A stretch of DNA of 43,303 nt from an uncultured Alphaproteobacteria bacterium. GTDB taxonomy: Bacteria > Pseudomonadota > Alphaproteobacteria > RF32 > CAG-239. The stretch's first letter is position 1. Each line of letters starts with the position of its first letter. Below the pieces are notes generated by a model that saw only the letters and a program-made list of their open reading frames with translations, was not told the DNA's origin and did no database searches. This document shows positions 33,996 to 42,988 of the stretch, piece by piece. Where the stretch lies: assembly GCA_944391615.1 (NCBI GenBank), contig CALXUE010000014.1, forward strand, positions 1 to 43,303. The letters run 5' to 3'. Position numbers and translations under genes: made by a program.

Positions 33996-35122
33996 TGTCG
34001 ACTTTGTCCGAAAATGAACTTATCGCACAGATTCGCCTTATCAACACGGAAGGCATCGGTGCGATAAGCTTTTATAAACTTTATCACAAATATGGCTCTG
34101 CGCAAACGGCACTTGAAAATCTTCCCCCCAGATACAAAGCCACATCCTTGAAAGAGGCGCAAAAAGAATATGAAAAAGCTAAAAAAGGCGGCATAAACAT
34201 TATTTCATTTGCCGATTCCAGATACCCACAAGCCTTAAAAGAATTATCAGACTGCCCGCCTCTGCTTTATGCTTATGGCAACACCGACTTATTAGCACAC
34301 AAAAATTCCATTTCCATTGTCGGTTCGCGCAATGCCTCCATCAACGGACGCAAAATAGCCTCTCGCTTGGCTTATGAATTAACAGAGAATAATATTTTAG
34401 TCATATCCGGCATGGCACGCGGCATCGACACCTCAGCCCACAAAGGCGCGATGTATGCCTTAAATCAACAAGGCCCAACCATTGCGGTTTTAGGCACTGG
34501 CGTAGATTTACCCTATCCGGAAGAAAATAAAGATTTATACAAACAAATCGCCGCACAAGGTTTGATAATATCGGAGCTTCCACTGGGAACAACGCCGCAA
34601 GCTCAAAATTTTCCGCGCCGCAACAGAATTATAGCGGGCTTAAGTTTAGGAACATTGGTTGTAGAGGCCAATTTGCAGTCAGGATCTTTAATCACTGCCA
34701 GACTGGCATTAGAACAAAACCGCGAAGTTTTTGCCATTCCCGGAAGCCCGACAGAAAGCCGCGCTTTGGGCAGTAACAAGCTCATAAAAGAAGGCGCTGT
34801 TTTGGTTGATTGCGTTGACGATATTTTGGAACACCTAAAAACAACAGATTCTCAGCTTTTCACCCCCAAGGAAAACCGACAAGATTTCCCCTTGCAAGAA
34901 AAGCTGCTTGACAAAGAAGAAAATAACGCCGATATTCCAGAAGAGAAAAAAACAACAACGGATATCCGTAACTATCTAAGCAAAGAAGGCGTCTATATGG
35001 ATGAGTTGATTCGCATATCGCATCTTCCGGCCAACGAGCTTTCCGCTATATTGATAGACATGGAACTATCCGGAGAGATAATGCGCCTCCCCGGCAACAA
35101 AATTGCTTTAATAAAAAAGTAA
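33995..35122 (+). CDS. dprA: DNA-processing protein DprA
   Basis: 375 residues. It binds single-stranded DNA and loads RecA during natural transformation. An N-terminal helical (SAM-like) part (1-60) is followed by the Rossmann-type domain (about 65-275) with VGSRNASINGRKIA, SGMARGIDTSAHKGAM, GTGVDLPYP and FPRRNRIIAGLS, then a C-terminal winged helix (about 315-375, DIRNYLSKEGVYMDELIR). It overlaps plsY by one base and precedes topA by 13 bases; the dprA-topA pair is very common. Confidence 0.95.
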   Translation: MSTLSENELIAQIRLINTEGIGAISFYKLYHKYGSAQTALENLPPRYKATSLKEAQKEYEKAKKGGINIISFADSRYPQALKELSDCPPLLYAYGNTDLLAHKNSISIVGSRNASINGRKIASRLAYELTENNILVISGMARGIDTSAHKGAMYALNQQGPTIAVLGTGVDLPYPEENKDLYKQIAAQGLIISELPLGTTPQAQNFPRRNRIIAGLSLGTLVVEANLQSGSLITARLALEQNREVFAIPGSPTESRALGSNKLIKEGAVLVDCVDDILEHLKTTDSQLFTPKENRQDFPLQEKLLDKEENNADIPEEKKTTTDIRNYLSKEGVYMDELIRISHLPANELSAILIDMELSGEIMRLPGNKIALIKK

Positions 35123-35135
35123 ATGGAAGGAAGAG

Positions 35136-37589
35136 ATGAAACTAGTAATCGTTGAGTCACCGGCTAAAGCCAAAACCATCAACAAATACCTAGGCAGTGA
35201 CTACAAAGTTCTTGCAAGCTTTGGCCATATCCGAGATTTACCGAGCAAAGACGGCTCCGTAGATCCCGAGCATGATTTTGCCATGACCTGGGAGTTAAGT
35301 TCAGGTGGCAAGAAGCGGTTATCAGACATCATCAAAGCCTTAAAAGACTGTGATACGTTAATTCTCGCATCCGACCCGGATAGAGAGGGAGAAGCCATTG
35401 CTTGGCACATACTGGAAGAACTCAAAGCGCATAAGGCCCTCAAAGGCAAGACCATCCAACGCGTCGTCTTTCACGAAATTACCAAACACGCCATAACCGA
35501 GGCCATACAAAACCCAAGGACCATAGACGACAACTTGGTTTCGGCTTACATGGCGCGTCGTGCTCTGGATTATCTGGTAGGCTTTACCTTATCGCCGGTT
35601 TTATGGCGCAAACTTCCTGGGTCAAAATCAGCCGGCAGAGTGCAATCTGTGGCTTTAAGATTGATATGCGACCGAGAAATTGAAATAGAAAAATTCAAGC
35701 CGGAAGAATACTGGACAATAGATGTTGACTTGCTAACATCCAAAGAGGCCTTAATCACCTCACACTTAATCCAACTTGACGGCAAAAAACTTGAGAAGAT
35801 GGACCTAAAAACTCAAGCTCAGGCAGAAGAGGCCAAGAGCAAGATTGAGGCACAAGATTTTTCCGTTTCCAATGTAGAAAGGAAAAAAGCCAACCGCTAC
35901 CCAGCGCCGCCGTTCACCACTTCGACCTTGCAGCAAGAAGGCGCGCGCAAACTGCGTTTTTCCGCCAAGAAGACCATGCAGATTGCCCAAAAGCTTTATG
36001 AAGCCGGTTTGATTACATACATGAGAACGGATGCCGTTAACTTATCGGTAGAAGCCATAACGGCTTGCCGCGAGGCCATAACCAAATACTTTGGCGAGGC
36101 TTATCTGCCTAAAGAACCTAAGGAATATAAAACCAAGAGCAAAAACGCCCAAGAGGCACACGAAGCCATCCGTCCGTCCGATGTGATGAATACGCCGAAG
36201 AAGATGGAAACCAAGCTCGATTCGGACAGTTATAAATTATATGAATTAATCTGGAAAAGAACCATAGCCTGCCAAATGAACCCTGCAATTTTAGATAAGG
36301 TTTCAATTGACTTTATGTCAGGAGACAAACTAATTCTTTTAAGAGCGACGGGCCAAGTCATTGCCTTTGACGGATTTTTAAAACTCTACCAAGAAAGCAA
36401 AGACGATGATAATGAGGATGAAGACAATCGCATTTTGCCAAATGTCGAAAACGGTGAGAGCGTTAAGAAGGGAGAGATAAGAACAGACCAGCACTTCACC
36501 ACCCCGCCACCAAGATTTACGGAAGCCAGTTTGGTTAAAAAGCTTGAAGAGCTGGGCATCGGCCGCCCATCAACTTACGCCACGATTATTTCTGTTTTAC
36601 AGGAAAGAAAATACGTTCGGGTTGAGAAGTTGCGTTTTATACCGGAAGACCGCGGCCGCATTGTGACTGTATTTTTGGAAAACTTCTTCCGCAAATATGT
36701 TGAATATGACTTTACCGCCATGTTGGAGGAAAGGCTTGATGATATATCGGCCGGAGAAATGCAGTGGAAAAAGCTATTACAAGGTTTCTGGAACAAGTTT
36801 ATTAAAAACGTTGACGACGTCAAACCTTTGCAAATAACGGAAGTCATAAACCGCATTGATGAGGCTTTGTCGTACCATCTGTTTCCGCCGCGTGAAGATG
36901 GATCCGACCCACGCTCTTGCCCTGATTGCAAAGAGGGTCGCTTGAGTGTAAAGTTTGGCAAGTTTGGAGCATTTATCGGTTGCTCAAATTATCCGACCTG
37001 CAAATACACCAAACCATTGACCGATTTCAAGGAAGAAGAAGCGGCCGACACCCCGCGCCAACCATCACCGGAAGATAAAATTTTGGGCGAGATGAACACA
37101 CAAAAAATTTATCTCAAAAAAGGTCCTTACGGATTTTACCTACAGTTGGGAGAAGATGCAACCGCCACAACGGAAAAACCCAAGCGCGCAGCTCTGCCTA
37201 AGGGAATAACACCGGAAGAAATTACCTTGGAACAAGCGCAAAGATTGTTAAGCTTGCCTCTAGATTTGGGTGAAGGCATAATTCTGAGCGCAGGCAAATT
37301 TGGTCCTTATATCAAACAAGGAGGCAAATCAAAATCATTAACGGGAAGTGACACGATTTTCAGTATGACCCTGGAGCGCGCCAAGGAGTTATTATCGGGC
37401 GTTGCAGAGAAGCCTGCGGCATTGGTAATAGGCACCCACCCGACCTTAAAGGCGGAGATTACCTTAAACAACGGCCGCTACGGCCCATATTTGAAGTGTG
37501 GTAAAAACAATTACGCCTTACCGAAAAATCTTCAAGGCAAAGAAATCACCTTGGAAGAAGCCATAGCGGTCATTAATGCCAAGAAATAA
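35136..37589 (+). CDS. topA: DNA topoisomerase I TopA
   Basis: 817 residues, relaxes negative supercoils. The Toprim domain starts at VIVESPAKAKTINKYLG and continues with SDPDREGEAIAWH (metal ligands); the active-site tyrosine is Tyr295 in LITYMRTDAVNLS. One four-Cys zinc finger (CPDC...C...C) follows the core at about residues 588-625, and three short C-terminal topoisomerase repeats follow (GPYGFYLQLG, GKFGPYIKQGGK, GRYGPYLKCGKN). Length is in the normal range for Alphaproteobacteria. Two stacked hairpins mark its 3' end. Confidence 0.97.
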   Translation: MKLVIVESPAKAKTINKYLGSDYKVLASFGHIRDLPSKDGSVDPEHDFAMTWELSSGGKKRLSDIIKALKDCDTLILASDPDREGEAIAWHILEELKAHKALKGKTIQRVVFHEITKHAITEAIQNPRTIDDNLVSAYMARRALDYLVGFTLSPVLWRKLPGSKSAGRVQSVALRLICDREIEIEKFKPEEYWTIDVDLLTSKEALITSHLIQLDGKKLEKMDLKTQAQAEEAKSKIEAQDFSVSNVERKKANRYPAPPFTTSTLQQEGARKLRFSAKKTMQIAQKLYEAGLITYMRTDAVNLSVEAITACREAITKYFGEAYLPKEPKEYKTKSKNAQEAHEAIRPSDVMNTPKKMETKLDSDSYKLYELIWKRTIACQMNPAILDKVSIDFMSGDKLILLRATGQVIAFDGFLKLYQESKDDDNEDEDNRILPNVENGESVKKGEIRTDQHFTTPPPRFTEASLVKKLEELGIGRPSTYATIISVLQERKYVRVEKLRFIPEDRGRIVTVFLENFFRKYVEYDFTAMLEERLDDISAGEMQWKKLLQGFWNKFIKNVDDVKPLQITEVINRIDEALSYHLFPPREDGSDPRSCPDCKEGRLSVKFGKFGAFIGCSNYPTCKYTKPLTDFKEEEAADTPRQPSPEDKILGEMNTQKIYLKKGPYGFYLQLGEDATATTEKPKRAALPKGITPEEITLEQAQRLLSLPLDLGEGIILSAGKFGPYIKQGGKSKSLTGSDTIFSMTLERAKELLSGVAEKPAALVIGTHPTLKAEITLNNGRYGPYLKCGKNNYALPKNLQGKEITLEEAIAVINAKK

Positions 37590-37594
37590 AAGAA

Positions 37595-37621
37595 AGGGGA
37601 GCTTTTCTCCCCTCTTTTCTT
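37595..37621 (+). terminator. Rho-independent terminator of plsY-dprA-topA
   Basis: AGGGGAG (37595-37601) pairs with CTCCCCT (37607-37613) around a 5-base loop, then CTTTTCTT. It starts 6 bases after the topA stop. Confidence 0.85.
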
Positions 37622-37623
37622 GC

Positions 37624-37648
37624 AAAAAAAAAGCTCCCCGAAGGGAGC
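37624..37648 (-). terminator. Rho-independent terminator of the minus-strand gene 37665-38423
   Basis: On the minus strand GCTCCC-TTCG-GGGAGC (37633-37648) carries a UUCG-type tetraloop and is followed by nine T residues. It is 17 bases beyond the stop codon of the convergent gene, and only 3 bases from the topA terminator. Confidence 0.9.
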
Positions 37649-37664
37649 CATAAAAACCAAAGCA

Positions 37665-38423
37665 TTAAGCAAACACTTTGCGAACTGCTTGCGTAAAGCC
37701 TTTGATTTGATTTTTGTCTTCCAAGAAGAACATACCGGCAGAGGTGTGTCCCTTGAAACGTTTAAGTGCGCTCGGAATATTTTTGCCGACAAACACCGGA
37801 AGATTGCTATCACCCTCAAAAGAAACCAAAATACTCGGCTCTCTACCGGAATAATAAGCCAATTCTCCCACATACGCCGGCAACAACCCCAAGAGTTTTT
37901 CCATTGGAATAGTCACTTCTACCAACGGGAAAGTACCACTATGAGATTCTACAGCCTGCCTCAAATCGAATATATCAGCCTGCTTGCCCCCTTGCAGCAA
38001 ATACTGCTTATCAAAACAAGCAATAATTTCCTTAGCAGCGTATCCTTTATTGCGCAGTTCGGCAAAAGACAGTTTATTCATCAAGCCTTTCAATTTCTGC
38101 GAGCTTGTCAAATGAACATCAATCATCTTTGCCACTTGCGAAAGTAAGGGCTTATCCTTAGCAGTTTCGAGCAAGAGCACGACACCGTCTGGTACTTTTG
38201 TTGAAAGATTAAAGAAGCTACCGTCCTTATCCTGGCACTTACGTCCCACGAGCACAGGCGTTACGCCATTTTCAACCAGCTTTTGCAAATCAGCAAAAAA
38301 TTGCTTTACATCATCTTTACTACACTTCAAAGTTTCAACATCAAAGCCTTTTGCCTTGAGGATGTTAGCAACTTCTGCCATTTCCAAACTCTTGTCTTCT
38401 CGGATAAAAAATCTTTTTTCCAT
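37665..38423 (-). CDS. Uncharacterised soluble protein
   Basis: 252 residues, no signal peptide or membrane segment, and I do not recognise the family. It begins MEKRFFIREDKSLEMAEVAN and alternates hydrophobic and charged pieces like a mixed alpha/beta cytoplasmic protein: VTPVLVGRK, GVVLLLETAKD, PSILVSFEGDSNLPVFVG. It has no nucleotide-binding loop. It is a single-gene unit, transcribed away from the divergent gene at 38630 and ending at its own terminator. The upstream 206 bases (38424-38629) are very AT-rich and must hold both promoters; no clear box stands out. Confidence 0.7.
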   Translation of the reverse strand: MEKRFFIREDKSLEMAEVANILKAKGFDVETLKCSKDDVKQFFADLQKLVENGVTPVLVGRKCQDKDGSFFNLSTKVPDGVVLLLETAKDKPLLSQVAKMIDVHLTSSQKLKGLMNKLSFAELRNKGYAAKEIIACFDKQYLLQGGKQADIFDLRQAVESHSGTFPLVEVTIPMEKLLGLLPAYVGELAYYSGREPSILVSFEGDSNLPVFVGKNIPSALKRFKGHTSAGMFFLEDKNQIKGFTQAVRKVFA

Positions 38424-38629
38424 AATATAAAAATAAAAATAATAAAATAAAATTATAAAAAACTAAGCTCTAATCTTAGCACAAATTTTCATTCTTGCAA
38501 CAATTTTATACAAAAAAAACAAAAATTTTTATTCTACATTTAAAAAGCTAAAAAAAATTTTAAAATTTCAATAATTTGCTAACCAATAAAGAATATAATA
38601 CCCCATAAATACGAAAAGGAATAAAAAAA
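38424..38629. other. AT-rich divergent promoter region
   Basis: 206 bases between two divergent genes, almost all A and T with runs of A8 and T9. It must carry both promoters. An AAAAGGAAT ribosome-binding site ends it before the ATG at 38630. No operator-like palindrome or RNA is recognised. Confidence 0.4.
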
Positions 38630-39121
38630 ATGAGCAAATTACTAAATGTCATTCTGACTTGCGCCCTCATCGCCTGCTTGGCCTTTATTTATGAAACCAA
38701 CCCCTATTTATTTAAGAAAAAAGCAGCGGTTAACAACTATCAAAAAACCATAAACATAGCCAATGCCCAAGCAAAATTAGCCCGCATCCACTGTACGGAT
38801 GAAGCCACAAAAAAATATGATTCCACAACCGGAGAAAGCATGAAAGCCGCAGATGAAGCCAATCAATGCATGACCAACTTAATCGTCAAAGAATTAGGCA
38901 AAGGCTTTGCCATAGAATACCAAGACGACTTATACAATGACATATTTTATCTCCAGCAAATGGTCACAAAACTCAATGCTGATTATTATTACCTAAACGC
39001 CTATTGCAAAGACAATTGTGGTACACTGGGTAACCAGCTATGGCGAGGAAATTTATTGGATGCCAACGAAAAAATACTCGCACAATTAATATTTCTAAAC
39101 ACCAATCAAAACCCGTATTAA
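38630..39121 (+). CDS. Secreted or membrane-anchored protein of unknown function
   Basis: 163 residues with an N-terminal hydrophobic segment (about 5-22, LNVILTCALIACLAFIYE) that is a signal anchor or an uncut signal peptide. The rest is soluble and helical, with four cysteines after it (in HCTDEATK, NQCMTNL, AYCKDNC), enough for two disulfides, so it likely faces the periplasm. No family recognised. It has a good ribosome-binding site and shares a bidirectional terminator with the convergent gene at 39147. Confidence 0.65.
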   Translation: MSKLLNVILTCALIACLAFIYETNPYLFKKKAAVNNYQKTINIANAQAKLARIHCTDEATKKYDSTTGESMKAADEANQCMTNLIVKELGKGFAIEYQDDLYNDIFYLQQMVTKLNADYYYLNAYCKDNCGTLGNQLWRGNLLDANEKILAQLIFLNTNQNPY

Positions 39122-39149
39122 AAAAAAGCTCAATTGAGCTTTTTTTTTA
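39121..39149. terminator. Bidirectional terminator
   Basis: A perfect palindrome AGCTCAATTGAGCT (39127-39140) with seven A residues before it and eight T residues after it. It terminates the plus-strand gene, which stops at 39121, and read from the other strand also the minus-strand gene, whose TAA (39147-39149) lies in the T-run. Confidence 0.88.
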
Positions 39150-39668
39150 ATTTGTCGGAGTATTTTCTGTCGCCAAAGCATATTGATTAAGTTGATTTTT
39201 CCATTGCTCCAAAAACATGGATTGTGAGGGAAAATTCTGTACTAAGGCATCAAATTTCATAAACGCATTATTGCGATAAGCATCAAAGAACTTAGGATAC
39301 CCCATTTCTCTGATAGCTCCGATAACTTGCGTTGTCACCCCGTCATCATAAACGGAAGTTGTCTCATAAATCAAATTAAGAGCAGCTTTAGAGCCAACGA
39401 TAGTGCTATATTCATAGATCATAGAAACCATTTCATCCGGCACACCAAAAACATCGCGCCATTGAGAAAACTGTTCAAAAATCGTCATATCCGTAGCACG
39501 ACAATAAGGCAGATTAAAACCATCGGCCTTTTTTTGATAAAGTTGCTGATAAACAGGTTGTTCCAAATCAATGCAAGTAATATTTTCGGCAGCCTGCGTC
39601 TGAGCCTGAGCGATACCATACCCCAAACACAGCCCCGCAGCACAACCAGCACCTAATTTCCATATCAT
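39147..39668 (-). CDS. Exported protein of unknown function
   Basis: 173 residues from the ATG at 39668, chosen because GGAG lies 8 bases upstream and the product then starts with a clean signal peptide (MIWKLGAGCAAGLCLGYGIA, cut near AQA). The mature part is about 150 residues, mainly helical, with two cysteines (ITCIDL and LPYCRA) likely in a disulfide. I do not recognise a family. The cell location should be the periplasm or outside. It is a single-gene unit, convergent with the previous gene. Confidence 0.65.
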   Translation of the reverse strand: MIWKLGAGCAAGLCLGYGIAQAQTQAAENITCIDLEQPVYQQLYQKKADGFNLPYCRATDMTIFEQFSQWRDVFGVPDEMVSMIYEYSTIVGSKAALNLIYETTSVYDDGVTTQVIGAIREMGYPKFFDAYRNNAFMKFDALVQNFPSQSMFLEQWKNQLNQYALATENTPTN

Positions 39669-39881
39669 TAAAAAAGCTCCATTTACAAAACATAAAATAA
39701 TTATAAAGCCAGAACCTTGAGATTTGATTAACAAGAACAAAAGTTTCAGCTAAAATTTAAAGATAAGCACCCCACAACCGATTGCACAAATCCCGTCACT
39801 CGGCGAAATCGCATATTGAATAATTGAAATTTATGTGTTATACTAAGAGTCGTGGAGATAAATGTGTTGAGGAGTATTATC

Positions 39882-41405
39882 ATGAAAAGGCTATTACTGT
39901 CTGGCTTTTGCACTATGTTATGCTTATGTTTAAGCAGCTATGCAAATGCTCAATTGGCTTCTGCTTCTGACGAATTTCAGCGTGCTATTTCACCTTTATA
40001 TTCACTTCACACGTCTGAAGTTTTATTTTTATCTCCACAAAAAGTTTCTCAAAAATCTTTAACCAAAGTTGCACAAGTTTGCTGGATTATGGATACCGGC
40101 GAATGCTTGGGTAATGAATTTGGCTGGAGTGACGACACCCCTGGGGGTGGTGCCGGACCAACAGATGAGTTTGATGAAAAAGGCCCTGAAGATTGCATCA
40201 AAGAAGGCTATACCTTAACCTCTTGCCCTGAAGGCAAAGGTCCAAACAAAGTTTGTATGTATGATGATCGGTATTTTGCCGAATGTGTTGATACTTGCCC
40301 TGCCGATTTTAAGGAATGTAAAGATCCTTATTATGGTGTTGGTGAAGAATGCCAAGGAATGTACCGCGAATGCCAATGCGATTATTGTGAGGGTTATGAC
40401 TATACTGCCGGTGATATTCCTGCCGGTTATGTAGCGGATGGTGATGCTTGTAATTCCTGCAATGGTCCAAGATACAAAATCAAGAAAAATCCTTGTAACG
40501 GATATATGGAATGCGAGCGAGAACCGGCTAAAAATGCCACAACCTGTTTATCTGGTGACAAGCTCTTGTATTCTGACTGTAATGACTGCGATCCGGATTG
40601 TCCATATGGCACAACTGAAACCAACCCCGGGGGATGTGGCGGTTCAACTACCAACGAATGCGGGGATAAAACCTGTTATTATCCTTATGAGGCTTGTTGC
40701 ACCGATGAATGTCCAAGCTACACAAAATCATCGTCTTCAGGTTGCACTTATGGCGCCACCAGTTGTTATGACAGCTGCTTTGGCAGAACTTGGTATAAAT
40801 GTAATGATGCTCCAAGAGATCCTTGTGCGGGGGTTAGCTGCCCGACAGCTAAATCTTGTGCTTATGGGTGTGCCTCTTATTCCAGCTCAACAAGTTGCTG
40901 CTCAAGTGTCTGCATATCTTGTAATTCCATACCTTATGACCCCTGTGAAAACGTAAGCGGCGTTAGCTGCAGTTCAGGATATCATTGTTCATCTTATGGA
41001 TCATGTGGACAATGCACCGGATGTTCTAAGGATATAATTGAAGACCCATGTGCGGGGGTTAGCTGCCCAACAGCAAAAACTTGTTCTTACGGCTGCGCCT
41101 CTTTCTCTAGCTCAACAAGTTGCTGCTCAAGTGTTTGTACAGAATGTAAACCAGACCCGTGTGCAGGAAAAACCGGTGTTACGTGCGGCAGTACAGAAAC
41201 CTGTGCCTCTTATGACTCTTGTGGTAATTGCTCAAGCTGCAGAAAAAAAACAGTCTGTGATTGCCGCGGTTGCCACGAAGATGACGGCAGTTTTTGGTCC
41301 AGTTCGGATGGATATATCTGTGCCACAAATGACTGTGACACCTATACGTGCTGCTGCCCATATAATGTTCAGAGTTATGATCCAAGCTGCTGCAGCATAG
41401 ATTAA
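39882..41405 (+). CDS. Secreted cysteine-rich protein with tandem modules
   Basis: 507 residues from the ATG at 39882 (GAGGAG 8-13 bases upstream); an earlier in-frame ATG at 39852 would spoil the signal peptide. The signal peptide covers about 1-23 (ends YANA). The first 70 mature residues are ordinary; the rest has about 68 cysteines, many as CC, CxC or CxxC. The C-terminal 200 residues hold alternating modules: DPCAGVSCPTAK then DPC...GVSC, and the pair repeats once (period 225 bases). Disulfide-rich extracellular repeats of this kind suit an adhesin, surface-layer or protease-resistant structural role, but no domain family is recognised. Base use is less AT-rich than in its neighbours. 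Confidence 0.7.
   Translation: MKRLLLSGFCTMLCLCLSSYANAQLASASDEFQRAISPLYSLHTSEVLFLSPQKVSQKSLTKVAQVCWIMDTGECLGNEFGWSDDTPGGGAGPTDEFDEKGPEDCIKEGYTLTSCPEGKGPNKVCMYDDRYFAECVDTCPADFKECKDPYYGVGEECQGMYRECQCDYCEGYDYTAGDIPAGYVADGDACNSCNGPRYKIKKNPCNGYMECEREPAKNATTCLSGDKLLYSDCNDCDPDCPYGTTETNPGGCGGSTTNECGDKTCYYPYEACCTDECPSYTKSSSSGCTYGATSCYDSCFGRTWYKCNDAPRDPCAGVSCPTAKSCAYGCASYSSSTSCCSSVCISCNSIPYDPCENVSGVSCSSGYHCSSYGSCGQCTGCSKDIIEDPCAGVSCPTAKTCSYGCASFSSSTSCCSSVCTECKPDPCAGKTGVTCGSTETCASYDSCGNCSSCRKKTVCDCRGCHEDDGSFWSSSDGYICATNDCDTYTCCCPYNVQSYDPSCCSID
40818..41240 (+). repeat. Tandem 225-bp coding repeat in the Cys-rich gene
   Basis: 40818-40922 and 41043-41147 encode near-identical 35-residue modules (DPCAGVSCPTAK..., ASxSSSTSCCSSVC), each followed by a shorter, more diverged module (DPCENVSGVSC... 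and DPCAGKTGVTC...). The two-module unit therefore occurs twice, 225 bases apart. Confidence 0.85.
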
Positions 41406-41443
41406 AGAATAAAAATTCAAAAAACAATCTATGTTTCACACAA

Positions 41444-41474
41444 AAAAGGTCTTGGTTAAGAGCCAAGACCTTTT
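41444..41474 (+). terminator. Rho-independent terminator of the Cys-rich gene
   Basis: A 12-bp perfect stem, AAAAGGTCTTGG (41444-41455) with CCAAGACCTTTT (41463-41474), and a 7-base loop. It may also end transcription from the opposite strand, where the gene at 41515-41763 stops 40 bases away. Confidence 0.88.
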
Positions 41475-41514
41475 GGCATATCACAAACAAAACACACCTA
41501 TATTCTCAAATACC

Positions 41515-41763
41515 TTAAAAATTTTGCTTTTTCTGAATCAGAGGATACAAATTTTGCTTGCCATATTTCAAAACACCTGAGTTATCAAGTGCTTCAAGAA
41601 TAAAATCAGGATTATTGAGCTTTTGATAAAAAACTGGATTTTGAGAGCTGAATTTTTCATAATCAACAATCTTAATGATATTGCGCTTTTTAATATCTTC
41701 AACATTGTTTTTTTCGCAAGAAGAATAGGTTATTGATTTATTGGCCACATTTTGCACTTCCAT
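41515..41763 (-). CDS. Small uncharacterised protein
   Basis: 82 residues from an ATG at 41763, which has AAGGG 5 bases upstream; a TTG five codons earlier is the only alternative. Soluble and charged, with no recognised family or motif (MEVQNVANKSITYSSCEKNN at the N-terminus). It lies 55 bases after the gene at 41819-42319, same strand, so it may be the last gene of that small unit. Being short and unrecognised, it could be non-coding, but the ribosome-binding site and position speak for a real gene. Confidence 0.45.
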   Translation of the reverse strand: MEVQNVANKSITYSSCEKNNVEDIKKRNIIKIVDYEKFSSQNPVFYQKLNNPDFILEALDNSGVLKYGKQNLYPLIQKKQNF

Positions 41764-41818
41764 ATCGCCCTTATCCAAATTAAAATCTAGCTTATCTTAA
41801 CACAACACGCAAAAACCG

Positions 41819-42319
41819 TCAAACATTCTCACGTGTCAAATATTTCGGAGGAATCACACCATTTTTCATAACAAGCAAATAATGTCTGACAACAGCATAA
41901 AGCATATCTTTGGCGGCATCCACCCTTTCCCACTCAAGCGGCGAAAAATCTATTTCCTCGGGTTTAACCTGAAAAAATTTTTCATTATACCCTCCGGACT
42001 CAGAACCATTTTTACACCAAATCGCCTCAACTAAATTATCTTTAACAAGTTCATCCAAATCAAAAGAAAACAAAGCAGAATTATCAACAATACGTTTCAA
42101 AACAGGGTCATTATTTTGCCACTTAATCGGCTCCGTTAAGCAGGAAATAGCTCGACTACGCCCATCAAAAGTTTTATCAAGCCATGCTAAAATTTCTTCT
42201 CTGTCATCTGAACCTGCTCGATGCGCATAAGCCCTCAAATCTTTTTGAATACAAGAAATCGAAAGCAACCCGTCGCTTAAGACCGTGTTTTCAATTGGGG
42301 CATAGTGATATAACTTCAT
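41819..42319 (-). CDS. Uncharacterised protein, possibly ADP-ribosyltransferase-like fold
   Basis: 166 residues, cytoplasmic. The N-terminal MKLYHYAPIENTVLSDGLLS resembles the start of small proteins with an ART-like fold (LYHxT..xNL..IL..GL), but I cannot point to a complete catalytic set, so this is only a hint. The rest (DREEILAWLDKTFDGRSRA, FSFDLDELVKDN) has no family I recognise. It starts 21 bases after the broken HD gene (42341-42988), suggesting that the two were once a functional pair. Confidence 0.55.
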   Translation of the reverse strand: MKLYHYAPIENTVLSDGLLSISCIQKDLRAYAHRAGSDDREEILAWLDKTFDGRSRAISCLTEPIKWQNNDPVLKRIVDNSALFSFDLDELVKDNLVEAIWCKNGSESGGYNEKFFQVKPEEIDFSPLEWERVDAAKDMLYAVVRHYLLVMKNGVIPPKYLTRENV

Positions 42320-42340
42320 TTTCCCTCTCTCGCCACACCT

Positions 42341-42988
42341 CTACCGCTCTCTGGAAACTGTTGGTACTTTTGTAAAAAGCTTGTAAACATCACCCCCGAT
42401 TTTTTTATCAAAATATTCTTTTAATTCAAAGCGAGGAGCAAGCATTTCCTGCACCAAAGAGGAGGTTAAATTTAAGCCATTTCGCTGAGCATATTCTTCT
42501 GCGCGCTGTTCTATCGTCACAATATCGTTTTTATTTGCTAGTGTATCAGATAATTGAATCAAAAAATCACTATCAGTTGCCTCATGTTCGTTAAGATACG
42601 CCGACACAAAATCATAATCTTTTTAATTACCGAAAAACATTTGAGAACATTTTTCAAAAGAAGGAATTTTATTCCACGGAAACATATGAACAATCGCCGC
42701 TCGTGCTACTTTTTCATCTCTATCAATCAATTTTTCATAACCTAAAATTCCATGAAATCTTTGCACTCGTTTTTCTTCAGTTTTACAAATATCATGCAAC
42801 AAAGCATTAACATAAGCTTGCTCTTCATCCGTACCTTTTATTTTGGAAGCAATAGTTCTGGCCACATTTGCCACACCATAAACATGATTTTCATAAGTAT
42901 ACCATGTCTCCGGCGCACGCCCCAAAGCAATCTCCCGCTCTTTAACCTCCGCAATCAAACCTTTCGCATCTTGAATAGATAATGACAT
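42341..42988 (-). pseudogene. HD-domain phosphohydrolase gene interrupted by an in-frame stop
   Basis: Two reading frames in the same phase, 42623-42988 (121 aa) and 42341-42607 (88 aa), are separated only by a TAA at 42623-42625 and a few sense codons. Read through, they give one protein of about 215 residues: an N-terminal HD domain with His35 (YENHVYGVANVAR), His65-Asp66 (LLHDICKTEEK) and HGILGYEKL, continuing after the stop as KDYDFVSAYLNEHE and then DFLIQLSDTLA, the kind of helix that ends small HD hydrolases. The stop removes that last part. It may be a real nonsense mutation or a sequence error. A GTG at 42605-42607 could restart translation, but without the metal site. Confidence 0.75.

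Noticed and set aside
40438..40956. A 172-codon frame in another phase of the Cys-rich gene
   Set aside because: It follows from the codon pattern of the Cys-rich repeats; the main frame has the signal peptide, ribosome-binding site and terminator.
42623..42625. Stop-codon recoding in the HD gene
   Set aside because: TAA ends most other genes of the window, so it is read as stop; a mutation or sequence error is more likely.
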